From an uncultured Pelagibacteraceae bacterium (GTDB lineage Bacteria; Pseudomonadota; Alphaproteobacteria; Pelagibacterales; Pelagibacteraceae), in the NCBI GenBank assembly GCA_902574685.1, contig CACGOO010000001.1, positions 61,447 to 125,446 of the forward strand: a stretch of DNA of 64,000 nucleotides, in the 5' to 3' direction. Every line of letters starts with the position of its first letter. Position 1 is the first letter of the stretch. Below the pieces are notes generated by a model. It made no database searches. It was given only the letters and a program-made list of their open reading frames with translations, and was not told where the DNA came from. Below, in pieces: positions 21,501 through 29,659 of this stretch. The position numbers were made by a program, and so were the translations under genes.

Positions 21501-22644
21501 ATGCTTTCGATGACCATGAACTTGACCAATAACCAAAGCCAAAATTTACACCTGATGTTAAATTGGAGTCTGTGACCACTGCTTTTATGGCTTTATGTGC
21601 TGCTGCCATTCTTGTAGTAGCAGCATATCCACCAATAGACTTTATATATGTTCCATTTTCATCAAAGACCTGAACTTTTTTTGCATTATATCCATAGGTA
21701 ATAATCCTATCATTGCTATGATCATAACTAATTCCAAAAGGATAATAAAAAAATGTATTACTTGCAGTTGAAATACCCATGTATCGGTATCTGCCTTTGT
21801 CCCAATTTAATGTGTATCCAGTTCTTGACGAGTTAACAGTTATTTTACGCATCTTATTATAGCTACGAGCCATAATATAAAGCACATCATTTGTGTTAGG
21901 GTCTGCTTCCATTCCATAAACATAGCCTGAAGCACTATCTCTAAAATATTTAGCTCTTCCTGAAGGACACAAAGTGCCTCCAACACTAGTTAAAGGAGCA
22001 CTATAAAGATAACGACTATAGTGACTGTAAAGAGTATTGTTACTTCCTGCAATAGCATATGTATATCTCCATTCATTATGGTAATTACAACGTCTTCCAC
22101 TATTAGTGTTCAGGTTCATTGAATACAAACCACTGTTGGAAGTGGTAAATAAATAATTTTGATAAACTGTTACACCTCTAGGATAAGTGCCAGTAGCTAA
22201 ACTTCCTAAACAAGCACCATCTGAAAGTCTAATCTTTCTAATTCTATGGTCATATAAACTTGCCACATACATGACCCCGTTATAAACATCTGCACTGTAA
22301 GGATAGTAAGTTCGACATGACCCACTCATACCAACTCTTCCATTTGAACCCCAAGAAGTATCAGTTTTACCAGTAGTATAATCTATTTTTCTAACCCCAT
22401 ATCTTGAAAATTGTGCAATATAAATATTTCCTGAACTGTCCGTAACACCATCAAACATTCTATTGATTGATTGTGCGTTACTCATTCTCCAACCCATACT
22501 TCCAGATTTATCTAAAAGAATTAATAAGTTGGAAGGAACATCAGCTTGTGTTCCAGTGCCTGGCGGCAATAATTTTGCATGTAAGTTTGATGCAAAAAAA
22601 GAAAAGAACAGTATTAGGCTGGATATAAAAATTTTAAATTTCAT
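18508..22644 (-). CDS. pilY1: PilY1-like pilus tip/adhesin protein
   Basis: Large exported pilus-associated protein (1378 residues, signal peptide to about residue 23). A von Willebrand A domain begins at about residue 40 with the MIDAS sequence LLDKSGSM, is interrupted by about 275 residues of beta-propeller-like repeats (VTDSSGNIYIAQFS, AIAGSNNTLYSH), and resumes near 335 (RMAAAHKAIKAVV) with the later MIDAS Thr (GGTDAYTF) and Asp (YVLVIGDGDWYNH). The C-terminal half is the PilY1 beta-propeller (GDVYHSQLVVVGPP, VIYAGSNSGVLHALDAGSG, WLYAGTGDAQ). PilY1 acts in pilus assembly, adhesion and surface sensing. It overlaps the upstream unknown gene by one base and follows the minor pilins, the usual pilVWXY1 order. 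Confidence 0.9.
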   Translation of the reverse strand: MKFKIFISSLILFFSFFASNLHAKLLPPGTGTQADVPSNLLILLDKSGSMGWRMSNAQSINRMFDGVTDSSGNIYIAQFSRYGVRKIDYTTGKTDTSWGSNGRVGMSGSCRTYYPYSADVYNGVMYVASLYDHRIRKIRLSDGACLGSLATGTYPRGVTVYQNYLFTTSNSGLYSMNLNTNSGRRCNYHNEWRYTYAIAGSNNTLYSHYSRYLYSAPLTSVGGTLCPSGRAKYFRDSASGYVYGMEADPNTNDVLYIMARSYNKMRKITVNSSRTGYTLNWDKGRYRYMGISTASNTFFYYPFGISYDHSNDRIITYGYNAKKVQVFDENGTYIKSIGGYAATTRMAAAHKAIKAVVTDSNLTSGVNFGFGYWSSSWSSKAWPPGFSSWSGDITTGRAKPCDTQNCLKVRVHNNGAAQINKIISSVNARGGTDAYTFMKIAQDYYLHGSLSPIDKNSPCQKSYVLVIGDGDWYNHSKAVAMAKNLFNNYKIPTFAIAFGTGISNRGMRYFNELAVAGGTTKAIVAPTAESLKTQLAAAVSQIIASKLSFTAPAITATLNSDGSLYQAQFDYAQNKEWTGTIKRTKIDKKGNLDTKDKGNWSAVDVLPKPGNRKIWSPIPGTDYSTNYNNWVDSNSSAIESILTLKGFDIQDYHRKTKNTDNSINNKRCANTSGVADGTDDDLKGLINFIRGTDYFDYDADCNLTETRAKPMGDVYHSQLVVVGPPTAETAFTSENQEAYWRSTKGYDSWAESQRLRKPVIYAGSNSGVLHALDAGSGVELWGFVPPFIASRLPTIMNTNLNEINPNKGGSNAIYGVDGSPVQHDIFFQSPHDTSANWHTVLFVPYGRGGSGFSVLDVTDPAKPEHLVSIYNDMINNQVYRMDHANNVFVYDYIGTSYPLSEFLEAQEVGNVYAPDKDNEVASKQTCDDTQTKYCYESTKWTLPVKSLTKSMLSVLEDGVDITNSITISYDTSGNTQINFNKKMKFDADESKTQRDNSPIGVNIKQGAVGTGVVTDPEWDYSTLGETWSDPRIFRLPNAGAGDNVRDDDISVAVMGGGFGAQFSGAGSNVFVIDLQSKDKFGQLIKTITVEDTTASDIDNSVPASLTVITPDKARGADFAGALVYLSDLEGKISKLNLTNMSTDPQNVPIKMYDITTLFKAGATKSNGRYMYKPLDASIGGTTNNLWLYAGTGDAQRLNARVKGTSNLMIGIKDPDYPFYKSIATPKNADDITKCQNTSNDRSGTSCRVTDKDRGWYVVLKDFAKVTAQPKVNNGMVYFPVYRPSVSQNKCDLGDALICVTDDECGTHDSFIGLESKRTEQQKTLCRFVGKGVLSEIVLFAGKIFANISGKSLGAVADLVTLDAATGEVQTYRKSWREN

Positions 22645-23192
22645 TAATTTTGAGACTCACTTTTCGCCATCTCTTCTTCAAGTTGATTATAGAAAATTCC
22701 AAGTAACTCATCATATTTTTTGTTAGAAAGATACATTTGCTCTTCAATAAATCCAAGATCATCCAAAGTTCTTTGGTAAACTATAAACTGCTTTGTTTTT
22801 TCAAATACTTCATATCCAAGATATGAGGTTGGAGTTTGACCTGTATCAAAGTCACCATAATTTCTTTTTACATATTTCATTATAGTTAATTTTTCAGATT
22901 TTTTTGTGTCGCTTTCAGTATTTAAACTAATTAAATTAACCGCAGCTAGTTTGTCGTTTAAAAATCTATACTCAATAGCAACATCTTTTAACCTGTGGTT
23001 TGGGCAGACTTCATCAGCAACAGCAATGACCATGCTCAATTCATCTTCTCCAAAATTTTCTAGTGGCATTGCTTGGCCATATTTGTCCTGTATTTTTGAG
23101 ATATCCTCTCCAAAATCTAAATCAAATTTACAAGCTGCGTTTGCATGAATTGAGAAAAGGAATATGAAGCTTATTAAAATAATTTTTTTCAT
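22644..23192 (-). CDS. Unknown periplasmic protein in the pilus operon
   Basis: I do not recognise this protein. It has 182 residues, with a clear signal peptide (MKKIILISFIFLFSIHANA then ACKFD), so it is probably periplasmic. The mature part is mixed alpha/beta with two cysteines (ACKF and EVCPNH) that could form a disulfide. Its stop overlaps the pilY1 ATG (TAATG), which implies coupled translation and a role alongside PilY1 or the minor pilins. It is too large and has the wrong N-terminus to be PilE or another pilin, since no FTxxE-type segment is present. Confidence 0.75.
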   Translation of the reverse strand: MKKIILISFIFLFSIHANAACKFDLDFGEDISKIQDKYGQAMPLENFGEDELSMVIAVADEVCPNHRLKDVAIEYRFLNDKLAAVNLISLNTESDTKKSEKLTIMKYVKRNYGDFDTGQTPTSYLGYEVFEKTKQFIVYQRTLDDLGFIEEQMYLSNKKYDELLGIFYNQLEEEMAKSESQN

Positions 23193-23242
23193 AAACGTAT
23201 ATATTATCTTATTTTATTCATATTTTATTAGTTAATAAAACC

Positions 23243-24001
23243 TTAATTTTTAGGTAAAACTACCACACTTTCTAACGAAACTATCATTCTATCTTTTTCT
23301 TTTTCAGCTCCATAAATACCACAACCATAAACTCTGTAAGCAATACCATTCTTTGAAGCATCAGATGCCGTTAATTTAATGCTGGATCCTATTGCTTGTG
23401 TACTTGCAGCACCAATTCTTTCAATAAAGTACTCATAATAATAACTTTTCATTCTAACTGCTTCCTCTTTTTCAAAATCTTTACCTTTATTTTTAAAGGT
23501 ATTTTCAAGAATTACTCCAAGATTAAAACTGTGAGCCACTTCTTTTTTCGTGGTTTCATTCTTTATAACTCTCATCCTTTTTTTGTTGTCTGGATTATCC
23601 CTATCAATATCTCTATAGCTTTTAAAACAAGATGTACCTGTATTTATAAATTTTCGATCAATTGTTGATGTAAATTTATATTTAGCACCTGGATTATAGT
23701 TTTGCGCACTCATAGTTCCTAAAAAAGGAGAGGTATGATCTTCTGGTAAATTTGCTTTCGAAGTATCTCTAGTGCTTTTTCCATCCCATGGCCCACTTTT
23801 CTCATTTAAAATATATTTCTCTCCTTCTAACAGAGCCATCTCTGCGGCATAAAATGTTTGTTGATATTGATCACTGTTATTATTGCTTTGATGGTCACCC
23901 GATGAAATTAATATTAATGCTCCACCCATTAATGACATTGCTAGTAGCAAAACTAATGACAAAACCATTGCAAACCCTTTTTCTGATTTTCTAATTATCA
24001 T
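23243..24001 (-). CDS. pilX: PilX-like minor pilin
   Basis: Minor pilin of 252 residues. The N-terminus has the PilX pattern: short charged leader, KGFAMVLSLVLLLAMSLMGG hydrophobic helix, then DHQSNNNSDQYQQTFYAAEMALLEGE, matching the PilX family N-terminal domain. It lacks the Glu5 of major pilins, as PilX/GspK-type proteins often do. It overlaps pilW by 4 bases and is 50 bases upstream of the unknown gene. In other bacteria PilX primes pilus assembly together with PilV, PilW and PilY1. Confidence 0.88.
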   Translation of the reverse strand: MIIRKSEKGFAMVLSLVLLLAMSLMGGALILISSGDHQSNNNSDQYQQTFYAAEMALLEGEKYILNEKSGPWDGKSTRDTSKANLPEDHTSPFLGTMSAQNYNPGAKYKFTSTIDRKFINTGTSCFKSYRDIDRDNPDNKKRMRVIKNETTKKEVAHSFNLGVILENTFKNKGKDFEKEEAVRMKSYYYEYFIERIGAASTQAIGSSIKLTASDASKNGIAYRVYGCGIYGAEKEKDRMIVSLESVVVLPKN

Positions 24002-24798
24002 AACCCCATATTTCTTGTGTATGCTGATACAACTAAAGCTTCTCTTAAAAACTTATCTGTGAATTTCTTATTAGATTTTTCACCTAAAAGTCTAAATGGT
24101 CTTTCCTGCTCTTTTCTAAAAAACTCACCTTGAGATCTTAAAGATACCATTATATCAACAACTTTAATCTTGTTACTATCGCTAAGCGTTTTAGGAATTG
24201 GATTCATCACTTTACCCTTGCTATCAATTGGAATAAAAATTAATTCTTGAACGTAATCAACTACTAATTCGTCTTTATAAAGTAAGTCATCAGTTGATTG
24301 TGTTGGTGCCGTCCAGCTAGATCCATTCCATTCATATTTTGATTTATAAATAGCATATGCATTAATTTTTTTGCTTGTTTTTTTGTCTAGAATATTTGAT
24401 GCTTTACACTCGTAAACGACTTTGTATGTTTTATATAAAAAAACTGGTGGTTTAGCATTAGGATTTTTAGGATCTCTAATTCTATCACCGTAAGTTATTT
24501 CAATTTTATCACAACCGCTACCTGGAGCTTTAGTAATTAAAATTGGAACGTAATTTGTTGGGGTTTTACTGACATCATCAAAATATCTAAAACCTGCAAT
24601 TCTTATATCTCTCACTAACATTCCAATCATATCTCTTCCTGTCTGACTAATTTTTGCTCTATCAATTACTTGTGAATAACTATTATTAACTGCGTTATAA
24701 GATGTAAACATAGCAGCCATCATTATCATTGAAATCACAACCCCGATAAGAATTTCAATTAGCGTTACTCCAGTTTCTGAATTAAATTTTTTCATCAT
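23998..24798 (-). CDS. pilW: PilW-like minor pilin
   Basis: A 266-residue protein with a prepilin leader and N-methylation helix (ETGVTLIEILIGVVISMIMM), the canonical Glu at mature position 5 (TLIE), and the PilW-like phrase GRDMIGMLVRDIRIAGFRYF. It is cleaved by the prepilin peptidase after Gly. It starts 1 base before the end of pilV (ATGA overlap) and overlaps pilX, so the group is translationally coupled. Confidence 0.9.
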   Translation of the reverse strand: MMKKFNSETGVTLIEILIGVVISMIMMAAMFTSYNAVNNSYSQVIDRAKISQTGRDMIGMLVRDIRIAGFRYFDDVSKTPTNYVPILITKAPGSGCDKIEITYGDRIRDPKNPNAKPPVFLYKTYKVVYECKASNILDKKTSKKINAYAIYKSKYEWNGSSWTAPTQSTDDLLYKDELVVDYVQELIFIPIDSKGKVMNPIPKTLSDSNKIKVVDIMVSLRSQGEFFRKEQERPFRLLGEKSNKKFTDKFLREALVVSAYTRNMGL

Positions 24799-25436
24799 TT
24801 CATTTGGAAATATAAATATTTCTTCTTTTGAACAGTTTTACCTTTTGTATCTGTCCCTGTAGTTGGCATTAATATTTCCATTCTGCCAATATAAGTTTTG
24901 TCCCAAATATCATCATTACGATAATCACAGTTTGGTCTACTCTTCCCATTTTCTTTTACGTTATTTCTACAAATCTCATAAACTTTTAATTTTTTTATGT
25001 CATTGGTAAGTGTTGAACCAATACTTGTAGGTTGGCATTTAATTCTGTCGCTTGATACTCTCAAATTCCACTTTTGTGTTTTATTATCAATAGCAATATC
25101 TGCGCCCTTATAAGGATTACCAGTTATATTATTTCTTTTTCTGCATTCTGCATTTTGCCAAGCGTAATCATTCTTATCTGTTAAGTTAGCCAGATGTTCA
25201 TAAAGTTTATCATCACCTTTTTTTGAATTTGCATCTCCAATTAAATCTTCTGCTATCATAGCAGTGATATAATTAGATTTTGTTCTTTCCCCAGAAACAT
25301 CAATTGATCTAACTGAATAATTGACCATCTGAAAAACCGCTATAAAACCTATTCCAACAATAGCCGTTGCAACTAAAGCTTCTAAAAGCGTTAAACCCTT
25401 TTCTTTTAATTTACTGTCTATTCCAATCACTTCCAT
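24795..25436 (-). CDS. pilV: PilV-like minor pilin
   Basis: A 213-residue prepilin-like protein with leader and helix EKGLTLLEALVATAIVGIGF (Glu5 in TLLEA), the usual PilV form. The C-terminal part carries several cysteines. It overlaps the upstream fimT-like gene by 26 bases and pilW by 4 bases. It is expected to act in the minor-pilin priming complex. Confidence 0.88.
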   Translation of the reverse strand: MEVIGIDSKLKEKGLTLLEALVATAIVGIGFIAVFQMVNYSVRSIDVSGERTKSNYITAMIAEDLIGDANSKKGDDKLYEHLANLTDKNDYAWQNAECRKRNNITGNPYKGADIAIDNKTQKWNLRVSSDRIKCQPTSIGSTLTNDIKKLKVYEICRNNVKENGKSRPNCDYRNDDIWDKTYIGRMEILMPTTGTDTKGKTVQKKKYLYFQMK

Positions 25437-26142
25437 TCCATTTAAATTTACTTACATTACCAAATCTTGACCATTTTACTAAATAGGCTGGTTTTTCAAG
25501 AGCCTTTCCTTTTGTAGGACATTTGTTTCCATTTTTTTTTGCGTTCTCATAAGTGCAAATAACAATGTAATTAGGAGTAGCGCTACCTTCAACAATGATG
25601 TTAACGTTACTTCCTTTTGAAAGAGCATTGGTTGCTTTATAATAATTTCCTCCTTTACCAAAACATATTGCAGATGTTAATAGAAAATGAACTGCAATTT
25701 TAGACTCGCCAATTACATTTTCCTCAGGATTGAAAATTTCGTAATACTCACTAAAATTTGTTCCCTCAATATTTTTACGTGGTTTACCAAAATCATCCCA
25801 ATAACCTGATGAGGATACTGGACAATTAATTTGTCCATTCTGCAATTTTTGTTTGAAATTTTTATCTCCCATTCCCTTTGATACAAAAATTGAGCTTTCT
25901 TGGTTTTTAGAGCCTGTAAATGTTCGTACCATTAATTGGCTATAAGCTAAGTTTCCTCTTTGAGTTTGTGTTGCAATATTAGAAATCATGCTTGCAACTT
26001 TTTCTGTTGCAGCTCTTACTTTTCGTTCTGTGCTCCATTTTGAAAAACTTGGATACGCTACACCAGATATGATTGCTACAATTGCAATAACAACTAGCAA
26101 TTCTAAAATTGTGAAACCTTTAATGTCCTGATCTTGCTGCAC
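25411..26142 (-). CDS. fimT: FimT/GspH-like pseudopilin
   Basis: A 243-residue prepilin-like protein. The start is GTG and the leader is short (MQQDQDIKG), followed by FTILELLVVIAIVAIISGVA with Glu5 and the FimT/GspH-like continuation SFSKWSTERKVRAATEKV. It overlaps the 3' end of pilT by 23 bases. FimT-type pseudopilins are accessory pilins; some bind DNA in other bacteria, but I see no direct evidence of that here. Confidence 0.85.
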   Translation of the reverse strand: MQQDQDIKGFTILELLVVIAIVAIISGVAYPSFSKWSTERKVRAATEKVASMISNIATQTQRGNLAYSQLMVRTFTGSKNQESSIFVSKGMGDKNFKQKLQNGQINCPVSSSGYWDDFGKPRKNIEGTNFSEYYEIFNPEENVIGESKIAVHFLLTSAICFGKGGNYYKATNALSKGSNVNIIVEGSATPNYIVICTYENAKKNGNKCPTKGKALEKPAYLVKWSRFGNVSKFKWNGSDWNRQ

Positions 26143-27136
26143 CTGGATCTATCTTACCCGACTTTACTAATTCCTCCAGTGATTTTTCCATAGTGATCAT
26201 TCCATCACGCACAGCAGTTTGCATAATGCTTGGTATTTGGTGAATTTTTGCTTCTCTTATTAAGTTCTGAATTGGCGCAGTGCACTTCATGATTTCAAAT
26301 GCACCAACCCTACCAGCACCATCTCTTGTTTTTAACAATCTTTGGGTAACTACCATTTTTAGTGATGTAGAAATTTGAGCTCTAATTTGTTCTTGTTGCT
26401 CTGGAGGAAAAACATCAATTATTCTATTTATTGTGCTTGGCGCACCACTTGTATGCAAAGTTCCAAAAACTAGGTGACCAGTTTCTGCAGCAGTAAGCGC
26501 TAAACTAATTGTTTCAAGATCTCTCATCTCACCAACAAGAATTACATCTGGATCTTCTCTTAAAGCAGCTTTAAGCGCTGCTGCAAAAGATTGAGTTTGT
26601 TTTCCAACTTCTCGATGAGAAACAATGCTTTTATTATCTTTGTGAATAAATTCTACTGGATCCTCAACAGTTATAATATTTGATGTTCTTGTTTTATTAA
26701 TTTCATTTACGATTGCTGCAAGTGTTGTTGATTTACCTGAACCAGTTGGTCCAGTTACAAGCACCAGTCCTTTATGGAAATCTACTATATCATAAAGAGC
26801 TTGCGGTAGACTAAATTGATCCATATCTGGAATTTTACTTTCAACTCTTCTTAATACTGCAGCTGGTCCACTAATCGTTTTATAAAAATTTGCTCTAAAT
26901 CTTAATCCGCTTAACATGACTGCAGAATCTAACTCATGAGTCTTTTCAAATTTTTCAGCTTCGTGTTCGTTACAATTCATTGAGATTAAATCTTTTAAAT
27001 CTTGAGCTGTAACATTTGTACCTTCAACTTTTACGATTTCTCCAGTTTGTCGATAAGCTAGGGGAGATCCTGCCCTAATATGAAAATCAGAAATTTTCTT
27101 ATTATCTTTTGCTAACTGCTCTAATTTTTCAAACAT
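26120..27136 (-). CDS. pilT: Pilus retraction ATPase PilT
   Basis: Hexameric secretion-type ATPase that powers pilus retraction. At 338 residues it has PilT length. Walker A is GPTGSGKSTTLAAIV near residue 125-140; the Asp box / Walker B is LREDPDVILVGEMRDLET near 195; His box is GHLVFGTLHTSGA; the C-terminal part has the PilT-like IQNLIREAKIHQIPSIMQ. It is the first gene of the minus-strand pilus operon, divergent from the pilM-N fusion. It matches PilT better than PilU by this C-terminal stretch. Confidence 0.94.
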   Translation of the reverse strand: MFEKLEQLAKDNKKISDFHIRAGSPLAYRQTGEIVKVEGTNVTAQDLKDLISMNCNEHEAEKFEKTHELDSAVMLSGLRFRANFYKTISGPAAVLRRVESKIPDMDQFSLPQALYDIVDFHKGLVLVTGPTGSGKSTTLAAIVNEINKTRTSNIITVEDPVEFIHKDNKSIVSHREVGKQTQSFAAALKAALREDPDVILVGEMRDLETISLALTAAETGHLVFGTLHTSGAPSTINRIIDVFPPEQQEQIRAQISTSLKMVVTQRLLKTRDGAGRVGAFEIMKCTAPIQNLIREAKIHQIPSIMQTAVRDGMITMEKSLEELVKSGKIDPGAARSGH

Positions 27137-27290
27137 TTTAATAGTTTATACTTTAGTACAATAAATTGTCATTAAATTACTATTAAATATTTGCAAAAAC
27201 CCATTTCAGACACTTTGCTTGAAAGTTCGAGTATTAGTTGATTTAATGTAAATATATAATAATGGTTTAGTATTATAACATAATTAAAAA
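27137..27290. other. Divergent promoter region of the two pilus operons
   Basis: A 154-base AT-rich gap separates pilT (minus) from pilM-N (plus). A TATAAT-like box is at 27255-27260, about 31 bases before the pilM-N ATG, but no well-spaced -35 element is clear. Its central position means both halves of the pilus gene set may be controlled from here. Confidence 0.45.
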
Positions 27291-29006
27291 ATGAAAAACC
27301 CTTTTGCTAATTTATTCAAAAAGAAATCTAAAGAAGGTGAACAAACACCAGTTCCAAAAACAGAGGAAAAAAAGAAAAAAGAAAGTTTTTTAGGTAAGTT
27401 TTTTAAAAATAGAATTGGAAAATCTGCAGTTCAAGGAGAAGAAATTGTAGGTGTTGAGCTTTCACCAACAGAAATTAGGTTAGCACAACTAACAACTGAT
27501 AAATCCAACAAATGGGTTTTAGAAAAATTTTTTATTCACCCAATTGAAGGTCTAGATAAAAGTGCTACTGTTTTAGATAATCAAGATAAGTTTGGAGACG
27601 AACTTAAAATTGCTCTTCAAAAATCTAAAATAACTACGACAAATGCTGCGATTGCCATTCCTGTAACTAGTGCAATTATCAGAGTTGTAACAGCACCTCT
27701 AATGACAGATGAAGAGCTGAGCAAAGCAATAGACACAGACTCTCTTTGGGAAAACCTTGTACAATTAACAGATAACTTAAATGATTATTCAATTTTTCAT
27801 CAAGTAATAAATAGAGATAAAACCGCAAATACAATGGATATTTTATTCGTTGCATCGAAACTATCAGATATCAATAGTTATACAGCAATAATAAAGAAGG
27901 GTGGTTTAAATGCAGTTATAATTGATGTTAAGTGTTTTGCTCTTAAATCCGCAGTCGACCAAATGAATCAATTAGCTGGCTCAATTGAGGATGCAAACTT
28001 AACCGCTGTTTTAGAATTTGGATTAGATGAAAACTATGTAATGATTTTGTATGAAAATAATCCAATCATCACAGATATATTTATAAGATCTCAAGATAGA
28101 AATACTCTTCAAAATTCAGATAATCAGGAAGAGATGGATGCTTTAGTTAGAAGATATGTAACTCAAGTTAAACAAGCGGTGCAAGATTTTGAAACAAAGT
28201 ATGAAAAAAGAATTAGAAACCTGAAAGTAGTATCAAATTTAGAAAATGTAGAAACTTATCTTGGCACTTTTAGAAAAAATTTAACAAATACAGGATTTAA
28301 TTTATTAGATCCAATTAAAGAAATAAAAGTACCAGCACAACTAGAAGAGAGCGTTAAGTTAGATAATAGGTCTTATCTTTCAACTGTTATTGGATTGGCG
28401 TTTAGAAAACTTGATGTATTTGGATATTACAAATTTGTAACTGCTGTAAAAAATATAAATCTACTTCCTAATAGAGATAGCATGATAGCACAGAAAAAAG
28501 CCAAAGTATTTTCTAATTTTGCTTTCAAAGGCGCAATAGGAGTTATCGCAATAATTTATATAGTATTATTTGGCCTTTCTTTTTGGCAAATAAATACATT
28601 GAATAAACAATTAGTTGGATATGATGATATTCTTCAAACACATGAACTTAGAACATTAGAAAAAAATAAAGTAGAAAAAGAATTAGCTTTAATTTTAAAA
28701 TCTTTAAAAATTAGTAAATCAATAAAATCAAACAAAAAAGTGAGTTTTAGAGTTCTGGCTCAAATAGCTTCAGCTGTTCCAAAAAGAGTAAAATTCAATT
28801 CAATAGAGTACAACGGATCAAATCAGATTATTATACAAGGAACAGCATCAAGTGACCAAGATATTTTAAAGTTAATAAGTAATTTAAATAATAAAAAACT
28901 AATAATGCAAGCACAATTAGCCACAATGACCTTACCAGATGGTCAAACTGCTGGAGCTCCTACAATGAAGGGATTTAAAATAGCTTGTATTCTGGAGAGC
29001 GCATAA
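27291..29006 (+). CDS. pilM: PilM-PilN fusion protein
   Basis: A 571-residue protein that joins two normally separate pilus subunits. Residues 1-45 are a charged, lysine-rich N-terminal extension. Residues about 50-385 form the actin-like PilM domain (EIVGVELSPTEIRLAQL, AIAIPVTSAIIRVVTAP). At 389 the PilN motif INLLPNRD appears, followed by a membrane helix at about 412-433 and a PilN-like periplasmic coiled coil and ferredoxin-like fold to the end. In typical systems the PilN N-terminal INLLP peptide binds in a PilM groove; here it is covalently tethered. The stop overlaps the pilO start (TAATG). No separate pilN is present. Confidence 0.9.
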   Translation: MKNPFANLFKKKSKEGEQTPVPKTEEKKKKESFLGKFFKNRIGKSAVQGEEIVGVELSPTEIRLAQLTTDKSNKWVLEKFFIHPIEGLDKSATVLDNQDKFGDELKIALQKSKITTTNAAIAIPVTSAIIRVVTAPLMTDEELSKAIDTDSLWENLVQLTDNLNDYSIFHQVINRDKTANTMDILFVASKLSDINSYTAIIKKGGLNAVIIDVKCFALKSAVDQMNQLAGSIEDANLTAVLEFGLDENYVMILYENNPIITDIFIRSQDRNTLQNSDNQEEMDALVRRYVTQVKQAVQDFETKYEKRIRNLKVVSNLENVETYLGTFRKNLTNTGFNLLDPIKEIKVPAQLEESVKLDNRSYLSTVIGLAFRKLDVFGYYKFVTAVKNINLLPNRDSMIAQKKAKVFSNFAFKGAIGVIAIIYIVLFGLSFWQINTLNKQLVGYDDILQTHELRTLEKNKVEKELALILKSLKISKSIKSNKKVSFRVLAQIASAVPKRVKFNSIEYNGSNQIIIQGTASSDQDILKLISNLNNKKLIMQAQLATMTLPDGQTAGAPTMKGFKIACILESA

Positions 29007-29659
29007 TGGATTTAAAAAATATAGATTTAAAAAATATAAATGTAAGTGATATAGCTGCAAAGTTAAAAACTGTTGATAAAAAAACTCTTATTAAATTTGG
29101 AGCTGGTTTTTTTGCAATTATAATTTTTTTAATTGGGTATTACTTAATCTTAAATCCAATTGTTAAAGAGAAAAAAGCTTTATACGAAGACAAGGTTTTA
29201 AAAGAGTCTGAAATTACTCAATTCGAGGATGAGATAATTAAAAACAAAAAAAGATTAAAGAAACTAAAACCTCAATTTAAAGAAAGTTCAACGTTGTTTC
29301 ACTCAAAAGCTGAAGTTGAAGGATTGTATCAAAGCTTAAGTAGATTTGCAGGCATAAATGGTTTGACGATTTCAAAAATAGAAAAGAAAAAACCAAAACC
29401 TATTTTAAAACCTGGTGTTGCTCAACAAGCAGAAGAACTGTTAAAAAAAACGGATATCTCTTATTATCAGATACCCGTCGAATATGAGATAAAAGGTAAC
29501 TTTTTAGGCTACATTAAATTTAAAAGATCAATTGCAAAATCCAAGAAAATGTTAAATTTTGACAAGGAGACTATAAGTATAGTACAAAACGATTCAACTG
29601 GAGCGATAATTGCAAAAGGAGAACTTACAATAGTGGGAATACCGGATGAATTCTTTTAA
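29006..29659 (+). CDS. pilO: Pilus alignment subunit PilO
   Basis: Inner-membrane subunit of the PilM-N-O-P platform. The track starts at a TTG (28985), but ATG 29006 overlaps the previous stop and has GGAGAG 7 bases upstream, so I choose it (217 residues). A membrane helix lies near residues 31-52 (FGAGFFAIIIFLIGYYLI), then a coiled coil (VKEKKALYEDKVLKESEI), then the PilO-type periplasmic domain (AEVEGLYQSLSRFAGINGL). It overlaps pilP by 14 bases. Confidence 0.9.
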   Translation: MDLKNIDLKNINVSDIAAKLKTVDKKTLIKFGAGFFAIIIFLIGYYLILNPIVKEKKALYEDKVLKESEITQFEDEIIKNKKRLKKLKPQFKESSTLFHSKAEVEGLYQSLSRFAGINGLTISKIEKKKPKPILKPGVAQQAEELLKKTDISYYQIPVEYEIKGNFLGYIKFKRSIAKSKKMLNFDKETISIVQNDSTGAIIAKGELTIVGIPDEFF

